Of a stretch of DNA of 14,817 bases, positions 1 through 6,342 are shown piece after piece. The stretch spans positions 1 to 14,817 of the forward strand of contig CANQZF010000019.1 of NCBI GenBank assembly GCA_947628265.1, written 5' to 3'. Positions within the stretch are counted from its first letter, which is position 1, and the number at the start of each line of letters is the position of its first letter. Source of the DNA: an uncultured Oscillospiraceae bacterium. GTDB lineage: Bacteria; Bacillota; Clostridia; Oscillospirales; Oscillospiraceae. Under the pieces are notes generated by a model. The model ran no database searches, was not told the DNA's origin, and was given only the letters and a program-made list of their open reading frames with translations. The position numbers and the translations under genes were made by a program.

Positions 1-221
1 GTGATGTACTTGGCGTCCTTGTAGAGCGACACCCCCGCTTTCGTCAGCGTCAGCCCCCGGTGTGTCCTGTCAAAAAGCCGAACGCCGATGTCGTTCTCCA
101 GCTGGTTTATCTGCTTTATAAGCGCCGCCGATGTAATAAACAGCTCCTCCGCCGCCTTATTGAAGCTCCCCGCCTCCGCCGTGCGGATGAAAGAGGTGAA
201 GTTCAGGTTGTTGATGTTCAT
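1..221 (-). CDS. LysR-family transcriptional regulator, N-terminal part (cut by window edge)
   Basis: The minus-strand reading frame from the ATG at 221 runs off the window at position 1, leaving about 73 residues. It begins MNINNLNFTSFIRTAEAGSF and continues with a helix-turn-helix followed by ENDIGVRLFDRTHRGLTLTKAG, the classic start of a LysR-type DNA-binding domain (HTH_1, residues about 5-62). The ATG fits the family length and has a weak GGGGTG ribosome site upstream. A promoter lies at 259-287. LysR proteins usually sense a small molecule through the C-terminal domain, which is absent here, so the effector and target cannot be named. No gene starts divergently in the next 1.2 kb, so the usual divergent target is not visible. 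Confidence 0.88.
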   Translation of the reverse strand, partial: MNINNLNFTSFIRTAEAGSFNKAAEELFITSAALIKQINQLENDIGVRLFDRTHRGLTLTKAGVSLYKDAKYI

Positions 222-258
222 CAAAGCACCCCGCCGTATGTTTATATTTCCCTATCTA

Positions 259-287
259 ATCATAGTAAATCCGTCCATAAAAATCAA
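259..287 (-). promoter_or_regulatory. Probable sigma-A promoter of the LysR-family gene
   Basis: On the minus strand a TTGATT -35 (282-287) is followed after 17 bases by TATGAT (259-264), about 38 bases upstream of the LysR start codon. The match is 4/6 and 5/6 with ideal spacing. The surrounding DNA is AT-rich, unlike the coding regions. Confidence 0.55.
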
Positions 288-299
288 GTTTGAGTTGTA

Positions 300-656
300 A
301 AATAGTTGTAAACTTTACACATGAATAGCTCTGCACAATTATGCGTTATCTTCCAAATATCCTCGATTAGCTGTGCAGCCACATACCCTGCGCACGAAAC
401 CTTCCAATGTGCGAGAGCATTTCGGAAAGTTTTCCGCGCGCCCCTATTGACGTGATTGTCCAACAGATAATTGAATAATTTTTAATATATGGGTCTGTTG
501 CTCGGTCTGGGAGCGTGCTCTCATCGCAACACCTATTTCGGCTTATATTTATCCCTGCACATTGCGCTGAAGATTATTGCGGTTTTCTCAATAAGCATCG
601 CCGCATGAAATCGATTTCCGAAAAAACCATTCCAATTCCTCACAAATACAAAAAAG
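300..656. other. Gene-free AT-richer stretch, nothing recognised
   Basis: No open reading frame with a convincing ribosome site or family resemblance is present on either strand. There is no tRNA-like fold and no long repeat shared with the rest of the window. It may hold the upstream regulatory region of the LysR gene, or decayed sequence. Confidence 0.5.
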
Positions 657-695
657 CCGAAAAGACGTAGTCGAACTGCAACTACGTCTTTTCGG
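657..695 (-). terminator. Strong hairpin, probable intrinsic terminator
   Basis: A perfect 15-bp stem (657-671 with 681-695) with a 9-base loop is flanked on its left by an A-run at about 650-655, which becomes a U-run for minus-strand transcripts. On the plus strand only TTT follows, so termination would be weaker in that direction. The nearest minus-strand gene upstream is spoIIR, about 800 bases away across repeats. Confidence 0.6.
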
Positions 696-810
696 TTTGC
701 CGTACCACCTTGCCCCTCGGTTCACTTTGTTTCCCTATCGCGCAGGACACTCTTGGCGGCCCATTTTTCCGATACGCACCCGCTTCCCGGTAAAAACAAA
801 ACCCTATTTT

Positions 811-1010
811 CCGCCGTAAGGGCCGATGACCACATCGGCCCATGCCGGTTGGTCGATATTGCGATATAAAATACCGCACCCTCTCCGAAAAAGGTTTTCG
901 CCGCAAAATTTTGCGGCGAATAATTTAATGTGCGGCAAAGCCGCAAACCTTTTTTCGGGACGCGCGTGGAAAATCAGGGAAGCGGGCCGGCCAGTGTCCG
1001 GCCCGTACGG
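811..1010 (+). repeat. ~200-bp interspersed hairpin repeat, copy A
   Basis: This copy has a left GGCC-hairpin cassette (811-841, CCGATG/CATCGG arms), a conserved AT-richer middle and a right cassette of another variant (984-1010). The middle holds a perfect 20-bp palindrome (899-918, CGCCGCAAAATTTTGCGGCG) and then a small hairpin TGCGGC-AAA-GCCGCA (931-945) followed by a T-run that looks like an intrinsic terminator. Similarity to copy B extends leftwards to about 757. The short ORFs predicted across it are repeat translations, not genes. Confidence 0.85.
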
Positions 1011-1054
1011 GAAAATTGCGAAACGTTTGGGAGACGGATCATAAATCGGAGGAT

Positions 1055-1084
1055 GGGCCGCCGTGGGCGGCGGCCCGTACGGCG
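1055..1084 (-). repeat. GGCC-hairpin cassette, CCGCCG variant
   Basis: An isolated cassette in the reverse orientation has GGGCCGCCG/CGGCGGCCC arms ending in GTACGGCG. The same variant recurs at 5402-5432 and 8867-8896. It lies between repeat copies A and B. Confidence 0.75.
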
Positions 1085-1136
1085 TATTTTTCGGGCGGTG
1101 TGATAATCGAAATATTAGATTTAAACGCAAAAGGTT

Positions 1137-1165
1137 GCCGTAGGGGCCGGACACCGTGCCGGCCC
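1137..1165 (+). repeat. GGCC-hairpin cassette, CCGGAC variant
   Basis: A single cassette begins GCCGTAGGGGCCGG and closes with CCGGCCC. Its loop resembles the right cassette of copy A (984-1010) and the left cassette of copy C (8698-8728). The DNA after it (from about 1170) is similar to that before copy A (from about 768), so the ~400-bp stretch is a diverged tandem duplication. Confidence 0.7.
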
Positions 1166-1214
1166 GTCCCTTCGATACGCATCCGCCTCCCGGTAAACGC
1201 TGAAATCTATAATT

Positions 1215-1419
1215 CCGCCGTAGGGGCCGATGACCACATCGGCCCATTCCCGGTTGGTCAATATTGCGGCAAAAATAAACGCGCCATCCCCAAAAACGGT
1301 TTTCGCCGCAAAATTTTGCGGCGAATAATTTAATGTGCGGCAAAGCCGCAAACCTTTTTTCGGGACAGGTGTGGAAAATCGAGGGAATGGGCCGATGTGG
1401 TCATCGGCCCCTACGGCGG
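1215..1419. repeat. ~205-bp repeat copy B with perfect 31-bp terminal inverted repeats (MITE-like)
   Basis: The left end (1215-1245) and right end (1389-1419) are perfect 31-bp inverse complements, each itself a GGCC hairpin. Between them lie the 20-bp palindrome (1304-1323) and the TGCGGC-AAA-GCCGCA hairpin with T-run (1336-1350) shared with copies A and C. No target-site duplication is obvious at the outer edges. The structure resembles a miniature inverted-repeat element or an exported bidirectional terminator. It carries no protein. Confidence 0.85.
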
Positions 1420-1464
1420 GTTGGGACGGCGGTCCGATAAACGGGGGTTAAACCCGCCCTTTCG

Positions 1465-2070
1465 TTATTTGAACAGCTCAAAAAGCGCGTGGATAAGCTC
1501 GATGAATTTAAATTTCACGGTGTAGCCCGGGGTGTCCTGGGTGATGAGGCCAAGGTCGGCATCGGATAGGCCGATAGCGGCGGAGGTCTCCGGCTCCAGC
1601 TCCCCGGCGTCGCAGATGGGCGGGAAGACCACGCACCACCAGTTGTGGCCCCGCGCCTCGCCGATCTTCACCCGCAGGGACAGGTACTCCCCGGCGGGGA
1701 GAGAAAAATTGTCGTACTGCGTGGTGGGAAAGCTCTCCTTTAAAATCGTGGCGGTGACGGCGTAGTCGAAGCCGTTTTCACGAATGACCTCCCCCGCCGC
1801 CTTTTCAAGGTCGGTAAGGCTATTTGAAATGATCTCCCGGGCGGCCTTTGCGTCGGAGACCCCCTCCAGCCTGGGGCGCAGCTCCGCAAGCACGGCATCC
1901 CGGACCTGGAGTTTTAGCGTCTGGTCGGCCTCGGTGTCGGAGTTGGCCACCACGTGGAGCCGCACCAGCTTGCCGCTAAGCTCCGACGCCTCGGCGCTCG
2001 CGTCAAAGCCCAAAATAAATGTGAACAGCACGGCGCAAATAAGCGCCTTTTCCCATACTTTCAGCTTCAT
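1465..2070 (-). CDS. spoIIR: Stage II sporulation protein R
   Basis: SpoIIR is the forespore-made secreted signal that triggers SpoIIGA to process pro-sigma-E in the mother cell. The 201-residue product has an N-terminal hydrophobic segment (about residues 8-22), then LVRLHVVANSDTEADQTLKL (35-54) and GHNWWCVVFPPIC (141-153), both hallmarks of the family. Length is close to the usual 200-225. The ATG at 2070 is chosen because GAGGT lies just upstream and the signal segment then starts properly; a longer frame to 2163 would run through a terminator. It sits downstream of ispE, separated by a terminator, so it is probably transcribed on its own. The presence of this gene implies a spore-former. 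Confidence 0.93.
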   Translation of the reverse strand: MKLKVWEKALICAVLFTFILGFDASAEASELSGKLVRLHVVANSDTEADQTLKLQVRDAVLAELRPRLEGVSDAKAAREIISNSLTDLEKAAGEVIRENGFDYAVTATILKESFPTTQYDNFSLPAGEYLSLRVKIGEARGHNWWCVVFPPICDAGELEPETSAAIGLSDADLGLITQDTPGYTVKFKFIELIHALFELFK

Positions 2071-2087
2071 AAGTACCTCGCGAAATG

Positions 2088-2127
2088 AAAAAATCGGACA
2101 GTGCCACGGATAGCATTGCCCGATTTT
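2088..2127 (-). terminator. Intrinsic terminator after ispE
   Basis: AAAATCGG (2090-2097) pairs with CCGATTTT (2120-2127), with an additional inner GTGC/GCAT pairing. The A-run at 2088-2093 gives a U-run on the minus-strand RNA. It ends the lrp-aminotransferase-ispE transcript 18 bases before the spoIIR start. Confidence 0.7.
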
Positions 2128-2140
2128 GCGTTTATTATAC
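2111..2140 (-). promoter_or_regulatory. Candidate sigma-F promoter of spoIIR
   Basis: On the minus strand GTATA (2136-2140), 15 bases, then GGCAATGCTA (2111-2120) approximate the forespore sigma-F pattern GYWTA-N15-GGnnAnAnT, with one mismatch in the -10. In Bacillus subtilis spoIIR is sigma-F dependent (established). The -35 overlaps the ispE stop codon and the -10 lies inside the terminator hairpin. The match is by eye and could be chance. Confidence 0.4.
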
Positions 2141-2992
2141 GGTTTTTTCCACGGGGGAGGCAAAAAAGGTTGCGTATGGGAGGGGCTTCACCCTTTTCGC
2201 CGCCTCCAAAGACGGGAAAAGGCCGAAAACCGCCGAGCCGGTGCCGGTCATGCACGCGCCCAAGGCCCCGTTTCGGAGGAGGTGGGCCTTGATGGCGTCC
2301 ACCGTCTCCCGCTCCGGGGGCGGCAGGACGGGTTCAAAGACGTTGTAGAGCTTTTTTCCCATCCCGGGAAGGTCCCCGGCTTTCAGAAGGTCCAGAAAGC
2401 CCGCCGTGTCGGGGCGGTTTTCGATCTCCTGTCCGTCCAGCGCCCCGAAAAGCGCCGGGGTGGAGACGGAGAAGTCCGGCTTTACAATGACAATGCCGCA
2501 CCTTGGCAGCGCCGGGAGGTCAGTGAGAACTTCCCCCCGCCCCCTGGCCAGCGCCGTCCCGCCCCGGAGGCAGAAGGGCACGTCGGAGCCAACTTTGGCG
2601 CAGAGCTCCAAAAGCTCCTTATCCGATAGGCGCGTCTCCAGGAGCTTATCCAGCCCCCGGATCACGGCGGCGGCGTCGGCGGAGCCCCCCGCCATCCCCG
2701 CCTTGTCGGGGATGTTCTTGGTTATGTAAACCGATACACCCACAGATTCGTTAACAAAATTCAGGAACTCCGCTGCCGCCTTGCCGGCAAGATTATGTAG
2801 ATTTTTCGGCAGATCGTCTCTACTTATACCAACCTCTATCCCCGGCACGTCATTTAATGTTATGTCAACCGTGTCATAGAGATCCACGGTCTGCATGACC
2901 ATCTCCATGTCGTGGTACCCGTCGGGGCGTTTGCGTAATACGTCCAGGGTCAGGTTCAGCTTTGCGTAAGCGCGCTCGCGGACGCGCCTCAT
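2135..2992 (-). CDS. ispE: 4-diphosphocytidyl-2-C-methyl-D-erythritol kinase
   Basis: IspE phosphorylates CDP-ME in the methylerythritol phosphate pathway to isopentenyl diphosphate, in the cytosol. The 285-residue product has the family length. It starts with RERAYAKLNLTLDVLRKRPDGYH, containing the catalytic lysine (K11), has the GHMP-kinase ATP loop PDKAGMAGGSADAA (95-108), the catalytic aspartate in GSDVPFC (136-141), and the C-terminal MTGTGSAVFG motif. The ATG at 2992 overlaps the aminotransferase stop in an ATGA junction, so the two are translationally coupled. The stop at 2135 is followed by a terminator. No missing key residue is seen. Confidence 0.96.
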   Translation of the reverse strand: MRRVRERAYAKLNLTLDVLRKRPDGYHDMEMVMQTVDLYDTVDITLNDVPGIEVGISRDDLPKNLHNLAGKAAAEFLNFVNESVGVSVYITKNIPDKAGMAGGSADAAAVIRGLDKLLETRLSDKELLELCAKVGSDVPFCLRGGTALARGRGEVLTDLPALPRCGIVIVKPDFSVSTPALFGALDGQEIENRPDTAGFLDLLKAGDLPGMGKKLYNVFEPVLPPPERETVDAIKAHLLRNGALGACMTGTGSAVFGLFPSLEAAKRVKPLPYATFFASPVEKTV

Positions 2993-4158
2993 GAAAGTCT
3001 CCCCAAAAAGTCGCCTAAGCGCTTTAGGGCCGTCTCGATATTTTCGACGCTGGAGGCATAGCAGACGCGGGCGTACCCCTCCCCGCCCTCTCCGAAGGCG
3101 GAGCCGGGGATAATGGCGACTCTCTCCTCCTTTAAAAACCGGGTGCAGAACTCCTCGCTGGAAAGCCCCCGGCCGCCGATGTACGGGAACATGTAAAAGG
3201 CCCCCCGGGGCTCGAAGCAGGAAAGCCCCAGCCTCCGGAAGCCCGCCAGCATCAGCTTGCGGCGCTTATCGTAGGACGCCCGCATCGTCTCGATGTCCCC
3301 GTCGCCGTTGCGCAGGGCCTCGATGGCGGCGTACTGGCTGGTAGTGGGGGCGGACATGATGCCGTACTGGTGGATTTTCAGCATCTGCTTGATGACGGCG
3401 GCGGGGCCGCAGACGTACCCCAGCCGCCACCCGGTCATGGCGTAGGCCTTGGAAAAGCCGTTGACCACCATGGTCCGCTCGTAGAGCTCCGGCAGGTTTG
3501 CCGGGGAGACGTGGCGCTGGCCGTAGGTGAGCTCGGCGTAAATCTCGTCCGACAGCACCATGATATTGGTGCCCCGCAGGACCTCCGCCAGGGCCTCCAG
3601 GTCCCCCCGCTCCATGATGCCGCCGGTGGGGTTATTGGGGTACGGGAGGATGAGGAGCTTTGTCCTCGGCGTTATGGCCGAGCGCAGCTCCTCCGGCGTC
3701 AGCTTAAAATCGTTCTCCGCCTTCGTCTCCACATAGACCGGCACGCCCTGGGCCATGGTGACCAGGGGCCCGTAGCAGACGAAGCTGGGCACGGGGATGA
3801 CGGCCTCGTCCCCGGGGTTTAGAAGGCTCCTTATGCAAAGGTCGATGGCCTCCGACCCGCCCACGGTGACAAAGACCTCCTTTTGGGGGTCATAGCGCAG
3901 GTCGAAGCGGCGGTATAAATACTCGGAAATGGCGGTACGCAGCCGGATGAGGCCGGCGTTGGAGGTATATTTCGTGTGCCCCTGCTCCAGGGAGTACACG
4001 CCCGCCTCCCGGATGTGCCAGGGGGTCACAAAGTCCGGCTCGCCGATCCCCAGGGAGATGGCGTCCTGCATGGTGTCCAGAATGTCGAAAAACCGGCGTA
4101 TCCCGGAGGGCTGGAGCGACTGGACCCTCTGGGACAGGATGCTCTCATAGTCCATCAT
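2989..4158 (-). CDS. PLP-dependent class I/II aminotransferase
   Basis: This 389-residue protein has the fold-type I aminotransferase layout. Visible motifs are PYPNNPTGG (172-180), SDEIYAEL (203-210) with the Asp and Tyr that hold the cofactor, the Schiff-base lysine K237 in NGFSKAYAMTGWRLGY, and a C-terminal YARVCYA with the Arg that binds the substrate carboxylate. It resembles the PatA/aspartate-aminotransferase-like subgroup; the substrate cannot be fixed from sequence. It starts inside the stop codon of the Lrp-family gene (ATGA) and ends inside the ispE start (ATGA), so three genes form one tightly coupled operon. An Lrp-type regulator next to an aminotransferase suggests amino-acid-responsive control (inference). 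Two consecutive ATGs occur; the first is used here. Confidence 0.93.
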   Translation of the reverse strand: MMDYESILSQRVQSLQPSGIRRFFDILDTMQDAISLGIGEPDFVTPWHIREAGVYSLEQGHTKYTSNAGLIRLRTAISEYLYRRFDLRYDPQKEVFVTVGGSEAIDLCIRSLLNPGDEAVIPVPSFVCYGPLVTMAQGVPVYVETKAENDFKLTPEELRSAITPRTKLLILPYPNNPTGGIMERGDLEALAEVLRGTNIMVLSDEIYAELTYGQRHVSPANLPELYERTMVVNGFSKAYAMTGWRLGYVCGPAAVIKQMLKIHQYGIMSAPTTSQYAAIEALRNGDGDIETMRASYDKRRKLMLAGFRRLGLSCFEPRGAFYMFPYIGGRGLSSEEFCTRFLKEERVAIIPGSAFGEGGEGYARVCYASSVENIETALKRLGDFLGRLS

Positions 4159-4634
4159 ACAAACAGCGTCCGCTCCTCCTGCTCCGGCTCCACGGTGAAG
4201 GCCCGGTGCTTATCCTTGTAGCGCTTCATGATGAAGTGGGTGGCGGTGCTGGTGACGCCGTCGATGGGGGCCAGCTTCTCCGCCACAAAGCGGCTGACCT
4301 CCCGAAGGGACTTGCCCGAGACGATGACGGAGAAGTCGAAGCTGCCGGACATGAGGTAGAGGCTCTCCACCTCGTCGTACTGGTAGATTCTCCGGGCGAT
4401 GCGGTCATAGCCGTCGTCCCGCTGGGGGGTGATCTTCACCTCGATAAAGGCGGTGACGGCCTCCTCGCTGGTGCGGTCCCAGTCGATGAGGGCCGTGTAG
4501 CCGTTAATGATGTGCTCCTCCTCGCACCGCTTCACGGTGTCCCGGACGTACTGCTCGTCCTTGCCGGTCATGTCGGCGATCTGGGCGGGGGTGTAGCGGC
4601 TGTCCTCCTCCAGGAGCTTCAAAATCTCGTTCAT
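4155..4634 (-). CDS. Lrp/AsnC-family transcriptional regulator
   Basis: The 159-residue product has an N-terminal winged helix-turn-helix (about 1-50, YTPAQIADMTGKDEQYVRDTVKRCEEEHIINGY) and a C-terminal RAM/AsnC ligand-binding domain (about 62-145, with VESLYLMSGSFDFSVIVSG). Members bind amino acids and control metabolic genes. The ATG at 4634 is preferred because GGAGG sits 8 bases upstream; the in-frame ATGs at 4640 and 4649 lie too close to or before that site. It is the first gene of the operon with the aminotransferase and ispE and has a good promoter at 4672-4700. It probably regulates its own operon, as many family members do (inference). Confidence 0.92.
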   Translation of the reverse strand: MNEILKLLEEDSRYTPAQIADMTGKDEQYVRDTVKRCEEEHIINGYTALIDWDRTSEEAVTAFIEVKITPQRDDGYDRIARRIYQYDEVESLYLMSGSFDFSVIVSGKSLREVSRFVAEKLAPIDGVTSTATHFIMKRYKDKHRAFTVEPEQEERTLFV

Positions 4635-4671
4635 GGGCATTTCCTCCATACGATTTTGCGATTTAAAAGAC

Positions 4672-4700
4672 AGTATACCACATCCTCCGGGGATTTTAAA
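4672..4700 (-). promoter_or_regulatory. Sigma-A promoter of the lrp-aminotransferase-ispE operon
   Basis: On the minus strand TTTAAA (4695-4700), 17 bases, then TATACT (4672-4677) lies about 38 bases before the chosen start codon at 4634. Spacing is ideal; the -10 matches 5/6 and the -35 4/6. Confidence 0.6.
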
Positions 4701-4735
4701 TAGTTTTCTTGAAAATTATGAAAAGGATACCGGCG

Positions 4736-4964
4736 CCCTCCGGGGGTTTTTAAAAGGGATGCCGCCCTTTTGGGCGGTGCCCACCCTCCGGGGGTTTTAA
4801 AAAGGATGCCGCCCTTTTGGGCGGCGGGATCTACTTTCCACTCTTTGGTTCCCCCCTTCCCCGCCGTAGGGGCCGCCGCCCTCGGCGGCCCGGAGTGGAG
4901 GCCCTCCGGGGGTTTTTAAAAAGGGTGCCGCCCTTTGGGCGGCGGGATCTACTTTCCGCTCTTT
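4736..4964. repeat. Short tandem repeats of a CCCTCCGGGGG plus GCCGCCC hairpin unit
   Basis: A unit of CCCTCCGGGGGTTTTTAAAA followed by a GCCGCCC...GGGCGG hairpin occurs at about 4736-4779, 4784-4846 and 4902-4964, with a degenerate start also at 4684. The second and third units continue into ATCTACTTTCC, the left arm of a long hairpin belonging to the ~440-bp element. The second unit is therefore an element copy broken off within that hairpin, with a GGCC cassette (4861-4891) between it and the third. No protein is encoded. Confidence 0.75.
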
Positions 4965-5370
4965 GATTTCGTCAAAGAGCGGAAAGTAGCAAAGGGGAGA
5001 AACCGACCAAGGGGCGGGGCCCCTTGGAACCCGTTGGGTGCTCTGAAACCTTTGGCGTGTGCGTTGTGTCGGCGGGTCGGCTCCCGCAGTGGTGGACGAT
5101 ACATCTGGGTGGAACCATATCCGCGCGGGTGTGGTCGTATTGACAAGCGCCTACGTCCGCGTAAGCCCGAATTATAAATTCGGGCGACGCTGCCTGGGCG
5201 GTAGACGGTAGAGATTGCGTCTGAATATTTCCGCGCTGCCTGGGTGCTTGTCGTGTGGTAATCGGTAGACCAGCGTCTATATCCGCTGGCGCTGGCGCTT
5301 CGCGCCTCGCGCATCGCTGGTGCGGTGCGCTTCCAAGCAACGCCGTAGGGGCCGATGACCACATCGGCCC
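4927..5370 (+). repeat. ~440-bp modular hairpin element, copy 1
   Basis: Modules in order are: a GCCGCC...GGCGGC hairpin (4927-4943); a perfect 18-bp stem (4949-4966 with 4972-4989); a CCAAGGGG...CCCCTTGG hairpin; a 60-bp block (5069-5128) identical to copy 2 that holds GCGGG/CCCGC nested within GTGTCG/CGATAC; GCCCGAATT-ATA-AATTCGGGC inside a second identical 42-bp block (5151-5192); a weaker variable stretch; and a GGCC cassette (5341-5370). The inverted copy 2 is at 8867-9299. Minus-strand ORFs of 166 and 205 codons across it lack ribosome sites and family resemblance. It could be a structured RNA or a non-autonomous mobile element; I cannot tell which. Confidence 0.8.
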
Positions 5371-5580
5371 GTCTCCCCGTCTTCCGCCGTACCCTCGTAA
5401 CCCGCCGTACGGGCCGCCGCCCACGGCGGCCCATCCCCCCGTCCACCACCGTACCCTCGTAAATCGCCGTAAGGGCCGGATGACCGTAGGGAATGCCCTT
5501 GGGTGCACCGTGCCGGCCCGTCCCCCGTTCACCGCCGCACCCTCAACCACCGCCGTAGGGGCCGCCTCTCTTGGCGGCCC
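5341..5580 (+). repeat. Head-to-tail array of four GGCC-hairpin cassettes
   Basis: Four cassettes start at 5341, 5402, 5465 and 5550, each opening CGCCGTA-GGG and closing CGGCCC. They are separated by related C-rich spacers such as ACCGTACCCTCGTAA. Their arms differ (CCGATG/CATCGG, CCGCCG/CGGCGG, CCGG/CCGG with a 30-base insert, CCGCC/GGCGG) but each remains self-complementary. The first is also the end of the ~440-bp element copy 1. Confidence 0.8.
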
Positions 5581-5649
5581 GTCCCTCAATTTTCATCCGG
5601 GCCCCTAATCAACGCGCAATGCTTCCCCACCCGTTTTCCGGGGAAACGC

Positions 5650-5678
5650 TGGATTTTTTCCCATCCGCGCTGTATAAT
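5650..5678 (+). promoter_or_regulatory. Possible promoter of the GNAT gene
   Basis: A perfect TATAAT -10 (5673-5678) lies 65 bases before the start codon. The -35 region (5650-5655) is poor, so only the -10 is convincing. Confidence 0.4.
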
Positions 5679-5743
5679 GCTTATAAAAAATCAAAACCGG
5701 CAAACCCCTCATGAGATCAACCGATTTTTAAGGAGGTCATACG

Positions 5744-6274
5744 ATGATAGAGATACGCCCCATCGATCACGTGCGCAGGGAGTATCTGCGCCTTCCCAAC
5801 GAGCCCTTCACGCTTTGGGGGCGGATGCGCCCCTCCTTTGAAAACGGGACATGGCGGTATACGACGGAGCGGTTCACAGCTGAGGACGTGGGCGAGATGT
5901 GCTTTCCTGACGAGAGCTACGACTTTGACGCCCTCTCCGTCAACCACGCTTTTCTGGGCGCGTATGACGGGGACCGATGCGTCGGCCTGGCCCTTTTGGC
6001 GGACGCCTGGTTCAAGCACATGTACCTGGAGGATTTGAAGGTCAACAGAATGTACAGACGTCAGGGCGTCGGGAGCGCTCTGATCCGCGCCTCGCTGGAG
6101 CTCGCCCGCGCCAGGGGCTACAACGGCCTCTACACCGTGGGACAGGACAACAATCTCAGCGCGTGCCTCTTTTATTTGAAGGAGGGCTTTGTCATAGGCG
6201 GCTTTGACGACCACGTCTACCTCGGCACCTCCCAGCAGGGCAAGGCCGACATCATCTTTTATCTGGACCGGTAA
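5744..6274 (+). CDS. GNAT-family N-acetyltransferase, streptothricin-acetyltransferase-like
   Basis: The 176-residue product has the GNAT fold: a beta-4 strand HMYLEDLKVN, the acetyl-CoA loop RRQGVGSALI (105-114), then TVGQDNNLSACLFYLKEGFV (131-150), where the Asn and Tyr contact CoA in the family. The end (IGGFDDHVYLG...IIFYLD) resembles the SatA/Sat-4 subgroup, which acetylates streptothricin. Whether this protein gives resistance is not shown; many relatives have unknown substrates. The start is supported by AAGGAGGT 8 bases upstream. It is the only large plus-strand gene between two inverted ~440-bp repeats and shares a bidirectional terminator with the convergent gene to its right. Confidence 0.88.
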   Translation: MIEIRPIDHVRREYLRLPNEPFTLWGRMRPSFENGTWRYTTERFTAEDVGEMCFPDESYDFDALSVNHAFLGAYDGDRCVGLALLADAWFKHMYLEDLKVNRMYRRQGVGSALIRASLELARARGYNGLYTVGQDNNLSACLFYLKEGFVIGGFDDHVYLGTSQQGKADIIFYLDR

Positions 6275-6295
6275 TCGTCCTGTTTTGACAGTCTG

Positions 6296-6329
6296 AAAGC
6301 ACGTTACGACCTACGCCGTAACGTGCTTT
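6296..6329. terminator. Bidirectional terminator between convergent genes
   Basis: A perfect 13-bp stem (6296-6308 with 6317-6329, AAAGCACGTTACG) with an 8-base loop ends in T's on the plus side and A's on the other. It can serve both the GNAT gene and the convergent membrane protein gene ending at 6343. Confidence 0.8.
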
Positions 6330-6342
6330 TCCATAGTCCGCT

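Noticed and set aside
430..490. TTGACG at about 449 as a promoter in the gene-free left region
   Set aside because: No acceptable -10 lies 15-19 bases downstream and no gene follows.
682..1351. Minus-strand ORFs of up to 179 codons sharing the start MRLCRTLNYSPQNFAA
   Set aside because: They run across the ~200-bp repeats, have no ribosome sites, and the repeated start is simply the palindrome core read in frame. They are translations of repeats.
811..5580. Regularly repeated GGCC hairpins as a CRISPR array
   Set aside because: Spacers are similar to one another, units vary in length and orientation, and no cas genes are present.
4935..5608. ORFs of 80-205 codons on both strands around the ~440-bp element copy 1
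   Set aside because: Both strands are open because of GC bias. No family resemblance or ribosome site is seen, and reading frames shift relative to copy 2.
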